Positions 25,079-35,694 are shown, counted from the first letter of the stretch. The stretch: DNA of 64,000 nucleotides from an uncultured Bacteroidota bacterium (GCA_902788805.1 CADALO010000010.1:1-64000); one strand, 5' to 3'. Notes: generated by a model not told the origin, from the letters alone. Numbers and translations are program-made.

Positions 25079-27010
25079 ATGATAAATATAACGTTTCCTG
25101 ACGGCTCGGTCCGCCAATATGAGGCTGGCGTAACCCCTCTCGACATTGCCAAAAGCATTAGCGAGGGACTGGCACGCAACGTGCTCTCGGCAAAGGTGAA
25201 TGACAAGGTTATCGAACTCTATCGTCCTATCAACGAGGACGCTACGGTTCAGCTGCTCACTTGGAACGACGAGGAGGGCAAGCATACCTTCTGGCACACT
25301 TCGGCCCACCTTCTGGCCACGGCCCTTCAGGAACTCTATCCCGGTATCAAGTTCGGTATCGGTCCCGCCATCGAGAATGGTTTCTACTATGACATCGACT
25401 TCGGCAAATACGAGGTTTCGAGCGAGGATTTCCCGAAGATTGAGAAGAAGATGATGGAACTGGTGCAGGCCAAGACGCCCATCACGCGCCGCGAGGTTTC
25501 GAAGGCCGAGGCCCTCAAGGTTTTCGGTGAGCGTGAGGAGGTCTACAAAGTCGAGCTTATCAACGACCTTGAGGACGGCACCATCTCGTTCTACGACAGC
25601 GGTTGCTTCACCGACCTCTGCCGCGGTCCGCACCTGGTTGACTTCAGCCCCATCAAGGCTATCAAGCTCATCAACCTGGCTGGCGCCTACTGGCGTGGCG
25701 ACGAGCACCGTCCGCAGCTGACCCGCGTCTATGCCATCACCTTCCCCAAGAAGAAGGAACTGGATGAGTATCTGGTTATGCTCGAAGAGGCCAAAAAACG
25801 CGACCATCGCAAGCTGGGTAAAGAGCTGAATCTCTTTATGTTCAACGACATTGTAGGCAAGGGTCTCCCCATCTGGTTGCCGAAGGGCACTGAGCTGAGG
25901 ATGAGACTTCAGGCTTTCCTGTCGAAGATTCAGAAACGTTATGGCTACAAGCAGGTTATCACTCCGCATATCGGTGGCAAGCAACTCTATGTCACCAGCG
26001 GCCATTGGGACCACTACGGTGCCGACAGCTTCCGCCCCATCACCACTCCAGAGGAGGGCGAGGAGTACTTGCTGAAACCGATGAACTGCCCGCATCACTG
26101 TATGATATATAAGAACGAGCCGCGCTCGTACAAGGACCTGCCTTTGCGCTTGGCCGAGTTCGGCACCGTCTACCGCTATGAGCAGAGCGGCGAGCTGCAC
26201 GGCTTGACCCGTGTGCGCTCGTTCACGCAGGACGACGCCCACATCTTCTGCCGTCCCGACCAGGTGAAAGACGAGTTTATCAAGGTAATGGAAATCATTG
26301 AGATAATCTTCAAGGCGCTGAGTTTCGAGAATTTCGAGGCACAGATCTCGCTGCGCGACCCCAACGACACCACCAAGTATGTGGGTAGTGACGAGAACTG
26401 GGCCAAGGCCGAGGCCGCCATTGTCGAGGCTTGCAAGGAGAAGAATCTGCCTGCCAAGGTTGAATATGGCGAGGCCGCTTTCTATGGTCCTAAGCTTGAC
26501 TTTATGGTCAAGGATGCCCTGGGTCGCCGTTGGCAGCTTGGTACCATCCAGGTCGACTACAACCTGCCCGAGCGCTTTGAGCTTGAGTATATCGGCAGCG
26601 ACAACCAGAAGCACCGTCCGGTGATGATCCACCGTGCGCCGTTCGGCTCGATGGAGCGCTTCTGCGCCGTGCTGATTGAGCACACCGGCGGCAAGTTCCC
26701 GCTGTGGCTCACCCCTGAGCAGTTCATCATTCTGCCCGTCAGCGAGAAGTATGTCGATGACGCACGTGCTATGCTTGCCAAGCTTGAGGATATGGAGCTT
26801 CGCGGCATCATCGATGAGCGCAGTGAGAAGATTGGCCGCAAGATACGCGATGCCGAGCTGGGCAAATACCCGTTTATGCTCATTATGGGTGAGAAGGAAG
26901 TGGGCGAGGGTACCGTTTCGGTGCGCCGTCAGGGTGCCGGCGATATGGGCGCAATGACCCCCGAGGCCTTCGCGAAAATGATTAGTGAAGAAATAGAAAA
27001 AGTCTTATAA
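25079..27010 (+). CDS. thrS: Threonine-tRNA ligase
   Basis: 643-residue class II synthetase. N-terminal TGS domain ([20 protein letters not shown], about 3-22), the editing domain with [11 protein letters not shown] (HxxxH, about 72-82) and [13 protein letters not shown] (about 178-190), motif 2 [18 protein letters not shown] (about 365-382), and motif 3 [11 protein letters not shown] (about 520-530), followed by the anticodon-binding domain ([14 protein letters not shown]). Full length and intact, so charging and proofreading should both work. It leads the thrS-infC-rpmI-rplT-rplS cluster. Confidence 0.96.
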   Translation: MINITFPDGSVRQYEAGVTPLDIAKSISEGLARNVLSAKVNDKVIELYRPINEDATVQLLTWNDEEGKHTFWHTSAHLLATALQELYPGIKFGIGPAIENGFYYDIDFGKYEVSSEDFPKIEKKMMELVQAKTPITRREVSKAEALKVFGEREEVYKVELINDLEDGTISFYDSGCFTDLCRGPHLVDFSPIKAIKLINLAGAYWRGDEHRPQLTRVYAITFPKKKELDEYLVMLEEAKKRDHRKLGKELNLFMFNDIVGKGLPIWLPKGTELRMRLQAFLSKIQKRYGYKQVITPHIGGKQLYVTSGHWDHYGADSFRPITTPEEGEEYLLKPMNCPHHCMIYKNEPRSYKDLPLRLAEFGTVYRYEQSGELHGLTRVRSFTQDDAHIFCRPDQVKDEFIKVMEIIEIIFKALSFENFEAQISLRDPNDTTKYVGSDENWAKAEAAIVEACKEKNLPAKVEYGEAAFYGPKLDFMVKDALGRRWQLGTIQVDYNLPERFELEYIGSDNQKHRPVMIHRAPFGSMERFCAVLIEHTGGKFPLWLTPEQFIILPVSEKYVDDARAMLAKLEDMELRGIIDERSEKIGRKIRDAELGKYPFMLIMGEKEVGEGTVSVRRQGAGDMGAMTPEAFAKMISEEIEKVL

Positions 27011-27073
27011 ATAATTCATTAAATTGCGGATTCCGATGGCTTCAGAATTCGCAGAAAATAGGAGAAACAAGTT

Positions 27074-27640
27074 ATAGCAGCACCATTAAAACCCCAGCCA
27101 AACAAGGGCCAACGCAGCCGCGGCCCTATGAAAAAGGAGCCCGACCACAATATCAATGATTATATTTCGGCTCCTGTAGTGCGTGTCGTCGGAGAAGGTA
27201 TGGAACCTACCATTATGGACACTCGCGACGCACTGAAAATGGCTTACGACCAGGGCCTCGACCTCGTGGAGATATCGCCCAACGCCCAGCCGCCGGTATG
27301 TAAGATTATCGACTACCAGAAGTTCACCTACGAGCTGAAGAAGAAGCAAAAGGAGATGAAGGCCAAGTCGAGCAAGGTGGTTATCAAAGAGATCCGCCTC
27401 AGTCCGCAGACCGACGACCACGATTTTGAGTTCAAGTTGAACCACGCTATCCGCTTCCTCAAGGAGGGCAACAAGGTGAAGGTGGACATCTTCTTCAAGG
27501 GCCGTTCGATCCTCTACAAGGAACAGGGAGAGGCGCAGCTTCTAAAGTTCGCCGAGGCACTGCTTGAATACGGCAAGCCGGAGCAGATGCCCAAACTGGA
27601 AGGCAAGCGTATGATGATGCTCATAGCACCCAAAAAGTAG
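27074..27640 (+). CDS. infC: Translation initiation factor IF-3
   Basis: Binds the 30S subunit and checks the start codon. The first ATG in frame is at 27128, but the frame is open upstream to a TAG at 27059, and an AGGAG (27060-27064) precedes ATA at 27074 at normal spacing; starting there gives 188 residues with the basic N-terminal tail typical of the family. A rare start codon is the known basis of IF-3 autoregulation. Core motifs: [40 protein letters not shown] and [20 protein letters not shown]. Followed by rpmI and rplT, the classic IF-3/L35/L20 operon. Confidence 0.88.
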   Translation: MAAPLKPQPNKGQRSRGPMKKEPDHNINDYISAPVVRVVGEGMEPTIMDTRDALKMAYDQGLDLVEISPNAQPPVCKIIDYQKFTYELKKKQKEMKAKSSKVVIKEIRLSPQTDDHDFEFKLNHAIRFLKEGNKVKVDIFFKGRSILYKEQGEAQLLKFAEALLEYGKPEQMPKLEGKRMMMLIAPKK

Positions 27641-27701
27641 TAGAGAAACACGTATTTCTATCTTTATATAATCTTTTAAACCTTAAAAAAACAGTAAAGT
27701 A

Positions 27702-27905
27702 ATGCCAAGATTAAAAACTAAAGCAAGTGCCAAAAAGCGTTTCGCTTTCACCGGCACTGGTAAGATTAAAAGAAAGCACGCTTATCACAGCCACATTCTT
27801 ACCAAGAAGGAGACAACGCAGAAGCGTAATCTCGACCACACCACTATGGTGAGCCGCGATGACGAGAAGCGAGTGAAAAGAATGCTTTTAGGTAGCGGTA
27901 TGTAA
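27702..27905 (+). CDS. rpmI: 50S ribosomal protein L35
   Basis: 67 residues, highly basic, with the family start [14 protein letters not shown] and the [16 protein letters not shown] core (about 22-37). Conserved position between infC and rplT. Confidence 0.95.
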   Translation: MPRLKTKASAKKRFAFTGTGKIKRKHAYHSHILTKKETTQKRNLDHTTMVSRDDEKRVKRMLLGSGM

Positions 27906-28041
27906 TTCATCCCGCTGAATTAACGGAGTAATTAACCATTATTTACAGCACCAAAGAGCGGAAAGAGATTGTCGGATAGTTGCAACAGACGTATCAGTGC
28001 AATGTCGGTTCCGCCGCTGAAATGAAAAAAAATTAGTATTT
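27906..28041 (+). promoter_or_regulatory. Candidate structured leader of rplT
   Basis: The 136-base gap between rpmI and rplT is long for this operon. GCGGAA at about 27958 can pair with TTCCGC at about 28008, enclosing a 45-base loop. L20 represses its own operon through RNA structures in other bacteria, so an L20-binding leader is plausible; only the pairing is seen here. Confidence 0.35.
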
Positions 28042-28389
28042 ATGCCAAGATCAGTAAATGCAGTTGCTTCAAGAGCACGCAGAAAGAAAATCCTCAACCG
28101 TACCAAAGGTTACTGGGGTAGAGGTAAAAACGTTTGGACAGTAGCCAAGAATAAATGGGAAAAAGGTCAGACCTACGCTTATCGCGACAGGAAGAACAAA
28201 AAGAGAGAGTTCCGCGCACTGTGGATTAACCGTATCAATGCCGGTTGCCGCATCAACGGTATCTCTTATTCCGTATTTATGGGCGAATTGCACAAGAACA
28301 ATATCGAGCTGAACCGTAAAGCTCTGGCCGACCTGGCTATGAACAATCCTGAGGCTTTCAGTGCAGTTGTCAAGATGGTAAAGAAATAA
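28042..28389 (+). CDS. rplT: 50S ribosomal protein L20
   Basis: 115 residues. [20 protein letters not shown] (about 11-30) and [20 protein letters not shown] (about 74-93) are diagnostic. Assembly protein of the large subunit and probable autoregulator of this operon. Confidence 0.96.
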   Translation: MPRSVNAVASRARRKKILNRTKGYWGRGKNVWTVAKNKWEKGQTYAYRDRKNKKREFRALWINRINAGCRINGISYSVFMGELHKNNIELNRKALADLAMNNPEAFSAVVKMVKK

Positions 28390-28418
28390 TGTGTTGAACC
28401 TGTAAAAACTTTAATGAA

Positions 28419-28772
28419 ATGGGAAAAACAGAAATTATGCAATATGTAGAGAATTTGGTGGAGCGCAAGTCGTTCCCCGAATTTAAGGCTGGAGATACCA
28501 TCACTGTCCATTACAAGATTAAGGAAGGCAACAAAGAGCGTATCCAGAATTTCCAGGGTGTCGTTCTGCAGCGTTCCGGAAGTGGTTCTACTGAAACCTT
28601 TACTGTCCGTAAGATTACCAACGGCGTCGGAGTTGAAAGAATATTCCCCATCGCTTCGCCTTTCATCGAGCAGATCGATGTCAACAAGCGTGGTGCCGTT
28701 CGCAGAGCCAGAATCTTCTATCTCCGCGATCTTACAGGTAAGAAAGCTCGTATCAAGGAGAAAAGACGCTAA
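28419..28772 (+). CDS. rplS: 50S ribosomal protein L19
   Basis: 117 residues with [20 protein letters not shown] (about 22-41), [12 protein letters not shown] and [19 protein letters not shown] (about 72-90). It follows rplT by 29 bases, so it is probably in the same transcript, which ends at the hairpin at 28833. Confidence 0.95.
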   Translation: MGKTEIMQYVENLVERKSFPEFKAGDTITVHYKIKEGNKERIQNFQGVVLQRSGSGSTETFTVRKITNGVGVERIFPIASPFIEQIDVNKRGAVRRARIFYLRDLTGKKARIKEKRR

Positions 28773-28832
28773 GACTGGAGCTCACGCTTCACCGATGTGT
28801 AAAACTCCTGAAGATAGATATATGTGTAAAAA

Positions 28833-28864
28833 AGCGGCAATCTGTAAAGGTTGCCGCTCTTTTT
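28833..28864. terminator. Terminator after rplS
   Basis: AGCGGCAA and TTGCCGCT pair around a 10-base loop, followed by TTTTT on the plus strand and by TTTTTT on the minus strand; serves both convergent genes. Confidence 0.85.
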
Positions 28865-29693
28865 ATTGCTTGCCGTATCGGTTGACGCTGCCAAAGTCCA
28901 TCCCGTCGACGAGTATCCGCCCTTTGGTGGCGCGGCCAAGGAAGCAGCAGTTGACACGTGCTTCGGTCAGCTTTTGCAGGAAGAAGTCTTCTTTGGGCTC
29001 GTCGGTGGTGGCTATGAAGCGCACTCCTTGCTCACCGAAGAGAAATGCATCGAGGCGCACCTCGCGGCAGGTGAGGATGTCGAATCCCAATGATGCAGGC
29101 TCTGTGATGTCGAGCAGAGTCCCGAACAGACCGCCCGACGTGATACGATGGAAGTCGAACAGCGTGCCGTTGTCTTTGAGGCTGCCGAGTATCAATGCCA
29201 GATAGTCGGCGGTTTCCTGCTCGTTGTCCATTGTTATGGGGTCGCTGACAAGATGCAGATACTTGCGCCCATATTCCGAGTCGACAAAGAATTCCGACAC
29301 GTCGCCAATCATATATAAGGCGTCGCCGCGGTGCACACTTGCCTGTCGCTCTCCGTTTGTATGCGTAAAAATGTTGTTGGCTGCAGGCTCTTTGCCTCCG
29401 AACATAGACCTTGCAATGGCGATGCACTCTTTGACGCGCGGCTCTTTGATTTCTTTGCTCTGTGGCTCAAGGGTGTTCTCAAGATACTCGTGGCGTTCTG
29501 CGGCGTGCGGCTGACCTTTCAGCCAGGACAGAAGCCCCTGACGGTTGCCCTGCGACTGCCACATAGCAAGCAGTGTGCTCAGCTCGTCCACAGTTGGCAA
29601 TCGGCCTATAATGGTTTGGACTTCCTCGTATGCCGGCCGGCTGATGCCCATTGCCTCAAGTATATCTTCGCTTACTATCTCGTTTTCGTTCAA
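28863..29693 (-). CDS. PurL/AIR-synthase-related protein
   Basis: 276 residues, soluble. The C-terminal part resembles the C-terminal ATP-grasp-like half of AIR synthase/FGAM synthase: a glycine-rich SGGLFGTLLDITEPASLGFD (about 186-205), then LFGEQGVRFIATTDEP (about 217-232) and a closing strand GRILVDGMDF. Full-length PurL is over 700 residues, so this would be a lone domain rather than the purine enzyme; stand-alone AIR-synthase-related proteins occur in gut Bacteroidota. The N-terminal 90 residues are helical and unassigned. A -7 element precedes it at 29731. Function unknown and family assignment tentative. Confidence 0.5.
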   Translation of the reverse strand: MNENEIVSEDILEAMGISRPAYEEVQTIIGRLPTVDELSTLLAMWQSQGNRQGLLSWLKGQPHAAERHEYLENTLEPQSKEIKEPRVKECIAIARSMFGGKEPAANNIFTHTNGERQASVHRGDALYMIGDVSEFFVDSEYGRKYLHLVSDPITMDNEQETADYLALILGSLKDNGTLFDFHRITSGGLFGTLLDITEPASLGFDILTCREVRLDAFLFGEQGVRFIATTDEPKEDFFLQKLTEARVNCCFLGRATKGRILVDGMDFGSVNRYGKQ

Positions 29694-29730
29694 GGTTTTT
29701 TGCTTGTTTTCTGGGTGGTTAATTATTGTG

Positions 29731-29738
29731 CAAATATA
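29731..29738 (-). promoter_or_regulatory. -7 element of the PurL-related gene
   Basis: Minus-strand TATATTTGC, 38 bases upstream of the start codon; no convincing -33 box. Confidence 0.5.
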
Positions 29739-29845
29739 CTAAAAAAGCAGCATTCTAAAGCGAATGACATAAAAAAGTTGCTAATTTTTGCCTGTAATAC
29801 AATAATTAGTATTTGTTGACGTTTTTTATATTATTTTAACCAAAA

Positions 29846-30580
29846 ATGGGACTGTTTCTATTAGGCATACTTGGAGGCGTTGCGCTGTCGCTGTTTTTCA
29901 GCTTCGGTCCTGCTTTCTTCTCTCAGATTCAGGCAAGTATACATTACGGCTTTCGTAATGCAGTCCCTTTCCCTTTTGGTGTGAGTACAAGTGATATACT
30001 TATCGTTACGATACTGCTGCTCATATCCAGAAACATACCAATGGAGGAGATGATCCTGCTGCTCAACAACCGATGGATTGTATATGTGGGTGCAGGAGTT
30101 GTGGCCAGTTTTGGCTTCTATACGATGTTTCTGAAGACTCGCCGCGCTGCCGAGGCAAGCGAGACGGACAAGATAAATTTTCGCAATGTTCAGACCCCGT
30201 CGCGCTTGAGTGTCTATCTGCGCGGGCTGACGCTCAACTTCTTCAATCCTGTCATCTGGCTCTATTGGGCGACGCTTGTAACAATACTGATTTGCGGTGA
30301 GAGTGACATATCTGTCGGCCAACGTTACCTGTTCTTTGGAGGCGTGCTGTCTGCCACTCTTTGTATGGACATCCTTAAATGCAAGCTTGCGTCGTTGCTG
30401 CAAAACATTATAACCTACAGATTTCTAAAGATATTCAACAAGAGTGTAGGACTGATTCTTGTCGGATTTGCCATCTTTATGGTTGTCTCCACAATGCCTC
30501 GTTTTGAACAGAACGGCAACCAGCGATCGGTCGAGATGATGCAGGAGATAATGAACACCAAGCCACCGTTGAAGAAATAG
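29846..30580 (+). CDS. LysE-family translocator
   Basis: 244-residue inner-membrane protein with about six hydrophobic segments. The N-terminal FLLGILGGVALSLFFSFGPA (about 3-22) with the conserved glycine/proline pattern, and NFFNPVIWLYWATLVTIL (about 131-148), match the LysE/RhtB exporter superfamily, which exports amino acids such as lysine, homoserine or threonine. Substrate cannot be told from sequence. The hydrophilic C-terminal 30 residues are cytoplasmic. No operon partner. Confidence 0.75.
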   Translation: MGLFLLGILGGVALSLFFSFGPAFFSQIQASIHYGFRNAVPFPFGVSTSDILIVTILLLISRNIPMEEMILLLNNRWIVYVGAGVVASFGFYTMFLKTRRAAEASETDKINFRNVQTPSRLSVYLRGLTLNFFNPVIWLYWATLVTILICGESDISVGQRYLFFGGVLSATLCMDILKCKLASLLQNIITYRFLKIFNKSVGLILVGFAIFMVVSTMPRFEQNGNQRSVEMMQEIMNTKPPLKK

Positions 30581-30612
30581 TAGCCCTGCCATCTCCATTT
30601 CTCTTACAGAAT

Positions 30613-30644
30613 AAAAAAGCCCCGTGCATCACTGCGCGGGGCTT
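30613..30644 (-). terminator. Terminator of mutB
   Basis: AAGCCCCG and CGGGGCTT form the stem; on the minus strand it is followed by TTTTTT. It starts 18 bases after the mutB stop codon and may also stop the convergent LysE gene. Confidence 0.85.
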
Positions 30645-30661
30645 CATTATGAAAAGATGAT

Positions 30662-32821
30662 TCAATTTTGTTTGCGTGCGGCAAGCAGCAGCTCCATCAT
30701 CTTGATGGCGCTGACGCTAATCACTGTGCCAGGGCCGAAGATGGCGGCGGCACCGGCCTTGAAGAGGAAGTCGTAGTCTTGCGGCGGGATAACGCCACCG
30801 ACGGTGACCATAATGTCCTCGCGACCAAGTTTCTTGAGCTCTTCAATCACCTGGGGCACCAGTGTCTTGTGACCTGCAGCCAATGAACTGACGCCAAGGA
30901 TATGGACGTCGTTCTCTACGGCCTGTTTTGCGGCCTCTGCGGGGGTCTGGAACAGCGGTCCCATATCTACGTCGAATCCGAGGTCGGCATAGCCTGTGGC
31001 AACCACTTTGGCGCCACGGTCGTGACCGTCCTGGCCCATCTTGGCAACCATAATACGCGGGCGGCGACCCTCAAGTTTTGCGAATTCATCGGTGAGGGCC
31101 TGAGCTTTCTTGAAAAGCTCGCTATCTTTAGTTTGTGAACTGTACACGTTGGTAATCAGATTGATTTTTGCTTTATAACGGCCATATACTTTTTCGAGGG
31201 CATAGCTGATCTCACCCAGTGAAGCGCGCTTGCGTGCGGCATCGATAGAAAGTTCAAGCAGATTGCCTTTGCCGGTCTCGGCGCAGCGTGTCAGGGCGTC
31301 GAGGGCAGCCTGCACCTCTTCGTTGTTGCGCTCGGCGCGCAGCTTGGCCAGACGTTTCAGCTGTGCTTCGCGAACGGCGGTGTTGTCGACCTCGAGGGTA
31401 TCGATAGGATCCTCGTGGTCGAGACGGTATTTGTTGATACCCACAATGGTGTCGACATTCGAGTCGATGCGGCTCTGTTTGCGTGCCGAAGCCTCCTCGA
31501 TACGCATCTTGGGAATACCGCTCTCGATAGCTTTGGCCATACCGCCGAGCTTCTCGACTTCCTGGATGTGAGCCCAGGCGCGGTGTGCCAGTTCGTGGGT
31601 CAGGGTCTCTACGTAGTAGCTGCCGGCCCACGGGTCAACCACGCGGCACACGTTGGTCTCTTCCTGAATGTAGAGCTGCGTGTTACGTGCGATGCGGGCA
31701 CTGAAGTCGGTAGGCAGTGCTATGGCCTCGTCGAGGGCGTTGGTGTGCAGCGACTGGGTGTGTCCTAGGGCGGCACCCATAGCCTCGATGCAGGTACGGG
31801 CAACGTTGTTGAAAGGATCCTGCTCGGTCAGCGACCAGCCAGAAGTCTGGCAGTGGGTGCGCAGGGCCAGCGATTTGGGGTTCTGCGGGTTGAACTGCTT
31901 GACGATCTTGGCCCAAAGCATACGTGCGGCGCGCATCTTGGCAATCTCCATAAAGTGGTTCATACCAACGCCCCAGAAGAACGACAGACGGGGAGCGAAG
32001 TCGTCGACGCTCATACCGGCGTTGATACCGGCACGCAGGTACTCGAGGCCGTCGGCCAGCGTGTAGGCCAGCTCGATGTCGGCAGTGGCACCGGCTTCCT
32101 GCATATGGTAGCCCGAAATCGAAATGCTGTTGAACTTGGGCATATTCTTCGATGTGTATTCGAAGATGTCGGCGATAATCTTCATCGACGGAAGGGGAGG
32201 GTATATGTAGGTGTTACGCACCATAAACTCCTTCAGAATGTCGTTCTGGATGGTGCCTTGCAGTTGCTCCTGCTTCACGCCCTGCTCCTCGGCAGCGATG
32301 ATGTAGAAAGCCAGAACGGGCAACACAGCGCCGTTCATAGTCATCGACACACTCATTTTGTCGAGCGGAATCTGGTCGAACAGAATCTTCATATCAAGGA
32401 TGCTGTCGACAGCCACGCCAGCTTTGCCGACGTCGCCTACAACGCGCTCGTGGTCAGAGTCATATCCACGGTGAGTGGCCAGGTCGAAAGCCACCGACAG
32501 ACCTTTCTGACCGGCGGCAATGTTGCGGCGGTAGAAAGCGTTGCTCTCCTCGGCGGTTGAGAAACCGGCGTACTGGCGTACCGTCCACGGACGCATAACA
32601 TACATTGTCGAGTAAGGACCGCGAAGGAACGGCGCTATACCGGCAGCATAGTTAAGATGCTCCATACCGGCCAGGTCTTCCTTGCCATAAACGGGCTTGA
32701 CGTCAATCTGTTCGGGCGTAGTCCAGTTTTTCTCAATATGGTTCTCTTTTTCCCATTGCTCGAAGCTTTCACGTGAATCGCTACGGGCCTTGAAATCAAC
32801 ATTTGAAAACTTGGGTCTCAT
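30662..32821 (-). CDS. mutB: Methylmalonyl-CoA mutase, large subunit
   Basis: Interconverts succinyl-CoA and methylmalonyl-CoA using adenosylcobalamin, the key rearrangement of the succinate-propionate pathway. 719 residues from [10 protein letters not shown]; the longer start at 32866 overlaps the promoter. N-terminal barrel with [20 protein letters not shown] (about 85-104) and [20 protein letters not shown] (about 275-294); C-terminal cobalamin domain with the base-off motif DGHDRG (about 600-605) and later GGVIPPQD. The small-subunit gene mutA, which normally precedes mutB in Bacteroidota, is absent from the neighbourhood. Confidence 0.95.
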   Translation of the reverse strand: MRPKFSNVDFKARSDSRESFEQWEKENHIEKNWTTPEQIDVKPVYGKEDLAGMEHLNYAAGIAPFLRGPYSTMYVMRPWTVRQYAGFSTAEESNAFYRRNIAAGQKGLSVAFDLATHRGYDSDHERVVGDVGKAGVAVDSILDMKILFDQIPLDKMSVSMTMNGAVLPVLAFYIIAAEEQGVKQEQLQGTIQNDILKEFMVRNTYIYPPLPSMKIIADIFEYTSKNMPKFNSISISGYHMQEAGATADIELAYTLADGLEYLRAGINAGMSVDDFAPRLSFFWGVGMNHFMEIAKMRAARMLWAKIVKQFNPQNPKSLALRTHCQTSGWSLTEQDPFNNVARTCIEAMGAALGHTQSLHTNALDEAIALPTDFSARIARNTQLYIQEETNVCRVVDPWAGSYYVETLTHELAHRAWAHIQEVEKLGGMAKAIESGIPKMRIEEASARKQSRIDSNVDTIVGINKYRLDHEDPIDTLEVDNTAVREAQLKRLAKLRAERNNEEVQAALDALTRCAETGKGNLLELSIDAARKRASLGEISYALEKVYGRYKAKINLITNVYSSQTKDSELFKKAQALTDEFAKLEGRRPRIMVAKMGQDGHDRGAKVVATGYADLGFDVDMGPLFQTPAEAAKQAVENDVHILGVSSLAAGHKTLVPQVIEELKKLGREDIMVTVGGVIPPQDYDFLFKAGAAAIFGPGTVISVSAIKMMELLLAARKQN

Positions 32822-32863
32822 TATCAGTATATTAAATGTTTTTTCGGTGAGTAGAATGAAATG

Positions 32864-32871
32864 CAAATATA
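32864..32871 (-). promoter_or_regulatory. -7 element for mutB
   Basis: Minus-strand TATATTTGC, 43 bases upstream of the start codon. A weak CTTG (32892-32889) lies 17 bases further upstream. Confidence 0.5.
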
Positions 32872-33180
32872 CGCATTTTATTTGAATACAAGTAACTTTG
32901 GTTCAAAAATAGTGTCTTTGTACTGTGTTGCAAAGATATAAAGCGTTGTTTAATATCTGTTTATATCTTTAAAAAATAACCGACTTTTCACATTATTCCC
33001 GAAATGTCCTTAGTCGGAGTGAAATGCCTCCAAATGTTAAATTTTAACTAAATCTTAACAATCGTTATTGGGTAAACTTAACATTCTTTAACTTTTATTA
33101 ACATTTATAACATACTGATTACCAATAGTAATATGGTTGCGTTGCCAAAATAGGCCCAGATTTTTGCCGAGTTTAATACT

Positions 33181-33280
33181 TGTAAAAGACTGACTAACTC
33201 TCTATTAAAGTTCACAAAGATGGTCTTTGGTAAAACTTTGATAAGACTTTGAGTAAACTTTGGTAGGAATTTGGTATATG
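33181..33280. repeat. 11-bp-phased inverted array, degenerate element H
   Basis: Five consecutive 11-base units share the core CTTTGRTAA: starts at 33223, 33234, 33245, 33256 and 33267 (GTCTTTGGTAA, AACTTTGATAA, GACTTTGAGTA, AACTTTGGTAG, GAATTTGGTAT). To the left, TTCACAAAGA (33211-33220) and CTATTAAAG (33202-33210) are inverted, diverged copies about the centre TGG (33221-33223). Unit is the same type as in element F at 44224. Confidence 0.7.
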
Positions 33281-33477
33281 GAAATCACGTAGTTATCTCG
33301 ACGGAATATTTGTTTCGGAATTGTTAAAAATTAACATTTGTTTATTGTCTGTCCAATTGATTGTTTTTTCTCGCTGTTGTTTGGACTTTCTTGTTGGTAT
33401 AGTTGGTGTTATGAGTGGACGATGGGTTTTTGTTAACATTTTTTTAGAAAACGTGACGCTGTTTGAAAAAATAATCG

Positions 33478-33485
33478 TATCTTTG
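33478..33485 (+). promoter_or_regulatory. -7 element for upp
   Basis: TATCTTTGC, 64 bases before the start codon; the nearest TTTG (33462-33465) is only 12 bases upstream, so the -33 box is unclear. Confidence 0.55.
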
Positions 33486-33548
33486 CAATGATAGAAAGAG
33501 GTGGCAAATTAGTTGTATAATCTATATAAAATACTAAAACATAATACT

Positions 33549-34175
33549 ATGGCTTTACATATCATTAATCACCCACTTGTGCAGCACAAGCTAACACTTA
33601 TGCGTAAGAAAGAGACTTCTACACACGATTTCAGAGAGTTATTGAAGGAAATCGGTATGCTGATGGGCTATGAGGTGACGCGCGACTTTCCGCTTGAGGA
33701 TGTGGAAATCGAGACTCCGATTACTAAGATGGTTGCCAAGGATATAGCAGGTCGCAAGGTCGTTGTAGTGCCCATTCTGCGTGCTGGTCTTGGAATGGTC
33801 GATGGATTGCTGACAATTATCCCCTCGGCGCGTGTCGGCCACATCGGTATGTACCGTGACGAGACGACGCACGAGCCTGTGTTTTACTACTATAGGATGC
33901 CTGCCGGCAAGGACCGTACGGTCATTCTGACCGACCCGATGCTGGCCACGGGTGGCAGCGCCTGTGACGCCGTGCGACGCCTTAAGGCCGACGGCTACAA
34001 GCAGATACGTATGATGTGCCTTGTGGCGGCACCTGAAGGAGTGAAACGGCTTCAGACCGAGCACCCTGATGTGGAAATATTCACCGCATCGCTCGATAAC
34101 TGTTTGAATGAGAACGCTTATATCGTGCCTGGCTTAGGTGATGCCGGCGACCGTATTTTCGGCACCAAGATGTGA
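33549..34175 (+). CDS. upp: Uracil phosphoribosyltransferase
   Basis: Converts uracil and PRPP to UMP for pyrimidine salvage; cytoplasmic. 208 residues from [11 protein letters not shown], chosen over an upstream in-frame start at 33513. Signatures: [20 protein letters not shown] (about 77-96), the PRPP loop [18 protein letters not shown] (about 125-142) and the C-terminal [14 protein letters not shown] (about 194-207). Followed by the uracil permease gene. Confidence 0.95.
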   Translation: MALHIINHPLVQHKLTLMRKKETSTHDFRELLKEIGMLMGYEVTRDFPLEDVEIETPITKMVAKDIAGRKVVVVPILRAGLGMVDGLLTIIPSARVGHIGMYRDETTHEPVFYYYRMPAGKDRTVILTDPMLATGGSACDAVRRLKADGYKQIRMMCLVAAPEGVKRLQTEHPDVEIFTASLDNCLNENAYIVPGLGDAGDRIFGTKM

Positions 34176-34356
34176 AATCAGAATAAGGTATTGTGAAGGT
34201 GACGGAATGTAGTTAAAATGAAATTTGAAGCGTGAGCTAAAATGGACAAAATGTATATACGGCCCTCGCCGGCTTATGTTTTCAGTTCCACTTCTAATTC
34301 TGATTATCCCTTAGGTTGTTATAGCTGACTATTAACCACTTATAAATTCAATCATT

Positions 34357-35694
34357 ATGAGTATTAACAAAAGTAATGAGGCCGTGTATGATGCCCGCGA
34401 GTTGGGCAAAGGCCGTATGTTGGTGCTGGGCTTCCAGCATATGTTCGCTATGTTCGGCGCAACGATTTTGGTGCCCACAATTACCGGTTTGTCGGTCTCG
34501 GCAACGCTACTGTTTGCCGGACTTGGCACACTGCTGTTCCATTGGTTTACAAAGATGAAAGTGCCGGCCTTTTTAGGCTCAAGCTTTGCTTTTCTGGGCG
34601 GCTATGCCACGGTGGTGGCTATGGGTGCCGAGCTGGGTATGAGTCAGGCCGAGGCTTTACCCTACGCTTGCGTCGGTGTGGCCGCCGCCGGACTGCTTTA
34701 TTTTGTTCTGGCAGGCTGCATCAAAGCCTTTGGCATCAAGCGTGTTATGAAGCTGTTCCCACCTGTCGTCACAGGCCCCATTGTTATCTCGATAGGTCTT
34801 ATCCTTGCCGGCACTGCGGTTAAGAGCTTTCTCAGTTGCTGGTGGGTGGCCCTGATTGCCATTGTCGTCGTCGTTGTCTGCAATATCTGGGGCAAGGGTA
34901 TGATCAAGATTATTCCCATCTTGCTCGGTGTGCTGGTAAGCTACATTGTGGCAGCCTGCGCCGGTCAGGTGGACGGCACCGTCATCCGCGAGGCTGCTTG
35001 GTTTGGCCTTCCGTTCCAGTGGCAAGACACTGGTCTTGCGGCCTTTGGCGGTGGACATTTTGACTTTATGCTTACTGCCATCATTGCTATTATGCCCATT
35101 GCGCTGGCAACTATGATTGAGCACATCGGCGACATTTGCGCCATCGGCTCTACGACCAATCGCAACTACCTTGAGGACCCGGGTCTGCACCGCACTCTGA
35201 TGGGTGACGGCGCTGCCACGATATTGGCTTCGCTCTTCGGCGCTCCGGCCAATACCACCTACGGTGAGAATACGGGTGTGCTCAACTTGACGCGCGTTTT
35301 CGACCCGCGCGTTATCCGCATTGCTGCCGTTATCGCAATGATATTCAGCTTCTCGCCTAAGTTTGCTGCGCTTATCTATGCTATGCCTGCGGCCACTATA
35401 GGCGGCGTTTCGTTGATATTGTACGGTATGATTTCGTCGGTTGGTATCCGCAGCTTGGTCGAGAACCAGATTGACTTGACCGACTCGCGCAATCTTATCA
35501 TCACGGCCCTCACCATAACGTTGGCCGTCGGTATCAGCTACGGTTGCGAAGGCGGTGCGCTGCACTTCGGCAACATTGGCATTTCAGGCTTGGCCTGTGC
35601 CGCCATCGTCGGCATTCTGGCTGCCGTAATCATCCCTGACAGATTCTCGAAGGTGGATCTTCCTGAGGCCAACGAGAAAGATCTGGCGGATTGA
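34357..35694 (+). CDS. uraA: Uracil/xanthine permease
   Basis: 445-residue inner-membrane transporter of the NCS2 family with about 12-14 segments. LGFQHMFAMFGATILVPTIT (about 25-44), FAFLGGYATVVAMG (about 76-89), the glutamate-containing ATMIEHIGDICAIGSTTNRN (about 249-268) and GAPANTTYGENTGVLNLTRV (about 289-308) are family signatures. Adjacent upp strongly suggests uracil as substrate. The 181-base gap from upp holds no obvious promoter, so they may be cotranscribed. Confidence 0.92.
   Translation: MSINKSNEAVYDARELGKGRMLVLGFQHMFAMFGATILVPTITGLSVSATLLFAGLGTLLFHWFTKMKVPAFLGSSFAFLGGYATVVAMGAELGMSQAEALPYACVGVAAAGLLYFVLAGCIKAFGIKRVMKLFPPVVTGPIVISIGLILAGTAVKSFLSCWWVALIAIVVVVVCNIWGKGMIKIIPILLGVLVSYIVAACAGQVDGTVIREAAWFGLPFQWQDTGLAAFGGGHFDFMLTAIIAIMPIALATMIEHIGDICAIGSTTNRNYLEDPGLHRTLMGDGAATILASLFGAPANTTYGENTGVLNLTRVFDPRVIRIAAVIAMIFSFSPKFAALIYAMPAATIGGVSLILYGMISSVGIRSLVENQIDLTDSRNLIITALTITLAVGISYGCEGGALHFGNIGISGLACAAIVGILAAVIIPDRFSKVDLPEANEKDLAD

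Larger units (their letters stand above)
32822..33548. other. 727-base AT-rich intergenic region between divergent mutB and upp
   Basis: Holds a -7 element for mutB (32864-32871), a second possible minus-strand -7 at 32931-32938, the 11-bp-phased array at 33181-33280, and a -7 element for upp (33478). No open frame with coding character and no tRNA is seen. The remainder is rich in TTAAC motifs of no recognised type. Confidence 0.6.

Noticed and set aside
25058..26683. 541-codon frame antisense to thrS
   Set aside because: thrS is unmistakable and has a consensus promoter; the antisense translation shows no domain.
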